Shown: positions 61,871 to 64,000 of the stretch, one piece after another | Layout of the letters: each line of letters opens with the position of its first letter | How positions within the stretch are numbered: position 1 is the first letter of the stretch | The notes under the pieces: generated by a model | What the model was told of the DNA's origin: nothing | What the model saw: the letters and a program-made list of their open reading frames with translations, nothing else | Databases searched by the model: none | Assembly: GCF_000739085.1 (NCBI RefSeq) | Contig: NZ_CP009110.1 | Span: 1,984,001 to 2,048,000 of the forward strand | Length of the DNA: 64,000 nucleotides | Direction of reading: 5' to 3' | DNA from: Amycolatopsis methanolica 239 | GTDB lineage: Bacteria > Actinomycetota > Actinomycetes > Mycobacteriales > Pseudonocardiaceae | Translations under genes and position numbers: made by a program

Positions 61871-62491
61871 ATGAGCGGAGCGGTGATCATCGGGGCGGGG
61901 CCGGGCATCGGGCAGGCGGTGGCGCGACGGTTCGCGCGCGAGGGCCTGCCCGTGGCGCTCGTGGCGCGCACGGAGCGGACCATGCCCGGCGCGTGGAGCT
62001 TCGTCGGCGACAGCACGGACGAGGACGCGCCGCGGGCCGCGCTGGACGCGGCGGCCGCCGAGTTCGGCACGCCGGACGTGCTCGTCTACAACGCGGCGGA
62101 AATCCAAGCGGACGCGCCGGGCGAGCTGCCGGCGCGGGCTCAGCTGGACGCGTGGGCGGTGAACGTCGTGGGCGCGCTGACCGCCGCGGCGCACGTCGCC
62201 CCGGCGATGGCCGACCGGGGCAGCGGCACGATCCTCGTCACCGGCGGGGTGCCGGAACCCAAGCCGGAGTACGTGAGCCTGTCCCTGGGCAAGGCCGGGG
62301 TCCGCACGCTCGTCGCCCTGCTCGACGGGCGGTACGGGCCCGCCGGGGTGCACGTCGCGTCGGTGACCGTCGCCGGGCCGGGCGCGCCCGGCACCGCGTT
62401 CGACCCGGACGAGATCGCCGAGCACTACTGGGACCTGCACACACAGCAGCGTCCGTGGTCGATCGAGGTCGTCCACGACGGTGGTGGGTGA
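61871..62491 (+). CDS. Atypical short-chain dehydrogenase/reductase
   Basis: 206 residues, Rossmann fold with AVIIGAGPGIGQAVARRFAR at the N-terminus and LVYNAAEIQADAPGELPA after it. The usual catalytic YxxxK is not present as such; the matching place reads PEYVSLSLGKAGVRTL, with seven residues between Tyr and Lys positions (Y-x6-K). TACCGT lies 6 bases before ATG 61871, consistent with a leaderless transcript. Cofactor binding is likely, catalysis uncertain. Confidence 0.82.
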   Translation: MSGAVIIGAGPGIGQAVARRFAREGLPVALVARTERTMPGAWSFVGDSTDEDAPRAALDAAAAEFGTPDVLVYNAAEIQADAPGELPARAQLDAWAVNVVGALTAAAHVAPAMADRGSGTILVTGGVPEPKPEYVSLSLGKAGVRTLVALLDGRYGPAGVHVASVTVAGPGAPGTAFDPDEIAEHYWDLHTQQRPWSIEVVHDGGG

Positions 62492-62501
62492 GCGCCGGGG
62501 T

Positions 62502-63113
62502 TCAGCGGATCCGCACGCCGAGCGCGACGGCCAGCACGAGGGCCTGCTCGGGGTCGATCGTCGCCCCGGCGACCTTCGTCTCCAGCGGGTTCAGCCCGGT
62601 GATCTCGCTGCCCCGGAGGTCGCAACCAGACAGATCGGCGCTGTGCAGCCAGGCGCCGGACAGATCGCACCGGTGCACCGTGCCGCCGATCCGGGCGCCG
62701 GTCAGGTCGGCCTCGCGCAGGCGCACGCCGCTGAACGACGCGCGCCGCAGGTCGGCGCCGGGCAGGCCGGTGAACGACCAGTCGCCGCCCTCGACGGTCA
62801 GCAGGTCGAAGGTGCAGCGGTCGAACATCGAGCCGGTGGTCTTGCAGTCGGTGAAGGTGGCGTCGAAGAATGAGCACCCGGTGAACGTGCAGTTCAGGAA
62901 CGCGGCGCCGGTGTGCCGGGAGGCGTTGAACCGGCTGTCGCGGAAGGTGCACTCGGTGAAGACCGCGCCCTCGGTGACCGCCTCGCTCAGGTCGGCGCGG
63001 ACGAACGCGACGCGCTCGTGCCGTTCGCCGTTGAGGTGCGCGCCCTCCCAGTCCTGACCGGTGACCGTCGAGCCGGTCGCGGGAGCCGGGGTGCCGTGCC
63101 TGCGTTCCGCCAC
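62502..63113 (-). CDS. Pentapeptide-repeat protein
   Basis: 203 residues forming a right-handed beta-helix of A(D/N)LxX and CxFxx units: VAFVRADLSEAVTEGAVFTE, AAFLNCTFTGCSFFDATFTD, ADLTGARIGGTVHRCDLSGA. Some family members (MfpA, Qnr) mimic DNA and protect gyrase from quinolones; this one resembles the McbG/Qnr-like size but no function can be assigned. GTG 63113 start. Confidence 0.88.
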   Translation of the reverse strand: MAERRHGTPAPATGSTVTGQDWEGAHLNGERHERVAFVRADLSEAVTEGAVFTECTFRDSRFNASRHTGAAFLNCTFTGCSFFDATFTDCKTTGSMFDRCTFDLLTVEGGDWSFTGLPGADLRRASFSGVRLREADLTGARIGGTVHRCDLSGAWLHSADLSGCDLRGSEITGLNPLETKVAGATIDPEQALVLAVALGVRIR

Positions 63114-63140
63114 CGCCCGAACCTACCCGGGTTTTTCCCG

Positions 63141-63168
63141 GCTGCTCGGCCGTGCGCGGCCGAGCAGC
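63141..63168 (+). promoter_or_regulatory. Strong hairpin abutting a start codon
   Basis: GCTGCTCGGCCG (63141-63152), loop TGCG, CGGCCGAGCAGC (63157-63168), a perfect 12-bp stem that ends one base before ATG 63169 and occupies the place of a ribosome site. Confidence 0.7.
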
Positions 63169-64000
63169 ATGATCCGGAGATCCTTCGTGTTGGCCGTGGC
63201 GGTGCTGCTCGCGTCGGTGGTGCCGGCGTCCGCGGCGACGGGCCTGGCGTTGCCGCGGCCCAGCGGCCCGCACCGGGTGGGGCGGACCGAGTTGCACCTG
63301 GTGGACGTGTCGCGGACCGATCCGTGGCGCGGCGGGCCGCGGGAGCTGATGGTCAGCCTGCACTACCCGGCGCTGCCCGGCCCTGGGCGCGACGCCGTGC
63401 CGCTGCCCGGGCGGTGGCCGGTGGTCGTGTACTCGCCGGGGCTGGATGAGCCGCGCACGTGGTGCACCGCGACGGCCGAGGACCTGGCGAGCCGCGGGTA
63501 CGTCGTGGTCAGCATCGACCACACGTGGGAGTCGCCGGAGGTGGAGTTCCCGGACGGCTCGGTGCGGACCATGGTCGACCCCGGCGAACCTGACGCGTTC
63601 CTGCGGACGGCGCTTCGACGTGCGGGGCGGCCGCGGCGCTGACGATGGCCGCCGACCCGCGCGTGGTGGCCGGGGTGAACCTGGACGGGAACCTGACGTG
63701 GTTCGACGGCAGCCTGATGCCGCCGGCCGAGGAGGGGCTGCGGGGGCCGTTCCTGCTGGTCGGCAAGGACGGCGAGACCGACACGGGCCCCGGCTGGAAC
63801 GCCTTCCGCGCGGCGACGCAGGGTTGGACGGCGCAGCCGCGGTTGCTCGGCTCGGAGCACGCGACGTTCACCGATGCCGCGGCGTTGGTGCCGCAGCTGG
63901 GCGTCCCACTGGGCACCCTCGACCCGGCGACCGCCGTGCGCACGCAGCGCGCGTTGGTGGCGTCGTTCTTCGACCGGTGGCTGCGCGACCGGAACGATCA
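63169..64000 (+). pseudogene. Secreted alpha/beta hydrolase (PAF-acetylhydrolase-like), deleted and cut by window end
   Basis: Signal peptide (FVLAVAVLLASVVPASAA), then ELMVSLHYPALPGPGRDAVP, WPVVVYSPGLDEPRTWCTAT, YVVVSIDHTWESPEVEFPDG, the core of the lipase/PAF-AH family. At about 63610 the frame ends soon after DAFLRTA, while the family sequence resumes in another frame at STCGAAAALTMAADPRVVAG, just at the nucleophile elbow; some 40-60 residues are missing. The remainder (VNLDGNLTWFDG, GPFLLVGKDGETDT) runs off the window at 64000. The same type of lesion as in the binding-protein gene. Confidence 0.8.

Overview
The window is a GC-rich actinobacterial chromosome segment. The family mix (mycothiol-type DinB isomerase, F420-type PPOX protein, DUF397 paired with an HTH/DUF5753 gene, DUF6351, roadblock/LC7) and many GTG starts suggest Pseudonocardiaceae, probably an Amycolatopsis-like organism. 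That placement is inferred from gene content, not from a search.

Region 1 (1-28.3 kb) is largely a conserved housekeeping block: era - RDD - DUF2752 - recO - uppS - YbjN-like - permease/TIGR03943 pair - NTF2 - zur/smtB - glyQS - dgt - dnaG - tRNA-Asn. The order era, recO, uppS, small protein, zur/smtB, glyS ... dgt, dnaG resembles the Rv2364c-Rv2343c region of Mycobacterium tuberculosis. Inserted modules include a GNAT/XRE-cupin pair, an ABC exporter with its two-component system, a YdcF protein, DUF1963, a bacterial serpin with a large membrane protein, a MarR/MFS pair (MFS broken), an ECF41-type sigma factor with its carboxymuconolactone decarboxylase-like partner, a methyltransferase and a LexA paralogue.

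Region 2 (28.4-37.5 kb) starts with gene wreckage (a broken HTH regulator abutting a headless ORF) and continues with an export-heavy locus. It holds a Tat-type sugar isomerase/epimerase-like protein, a two-domain multicopper oxidase, a cupredoxin joined to four Ig-like repeats, and a 1184-residue ThuA / PQQ-type sugar dehydrogenase / PKD / DUF1080 fusion. The locus is flanked by two closely similar 70-residue LuxR-type HTH proteins. It looks like an uncharacterised extracytoplasmic sugar-oxidising system and is the most interesting part of the window.

Region 3 (37.7-49.7 kb) has a PadR-controlled ABC exporter (ATPase frameshifted), a sensor kinase with a degenerate ATPase domain, an iron-siderophore importer without its ATPase behind an IdeR/DmdR-type iron box, a LysR/MFS pair, and small signalling proteins (HATPase, roadblock).

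Region 4 (49.6-58.3 kb) is a divergent catabolic unit. On one side are a secreted DUF6351 hydrolase and a broken cytokinin-dehydrogenase-like flavoprotein; on the other are a branched-chain-type ABC importer (binding-protein gene damaged) and a TetR regulator. Two related 17-bp inverted repeats lie between them.

Region 5 (58.3-64 kb) holds small accessory genes: a membrane protein, a PPOX protein, a broken MBL-fold hydrolase, an orphan MT0933-type antitoxin, a secreted GH16 glucanase with a DasR-like site in its promoter, an atypical SDR, a pentapeptide-repeat protein and a truncated/deleted secreted hydrolase.

Seven genes carry frameshifts or internal deletions, all between 20.8 and 63.7 kb and all accessory. 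They may be real gene decay or sequence error, and raw reads would decide.
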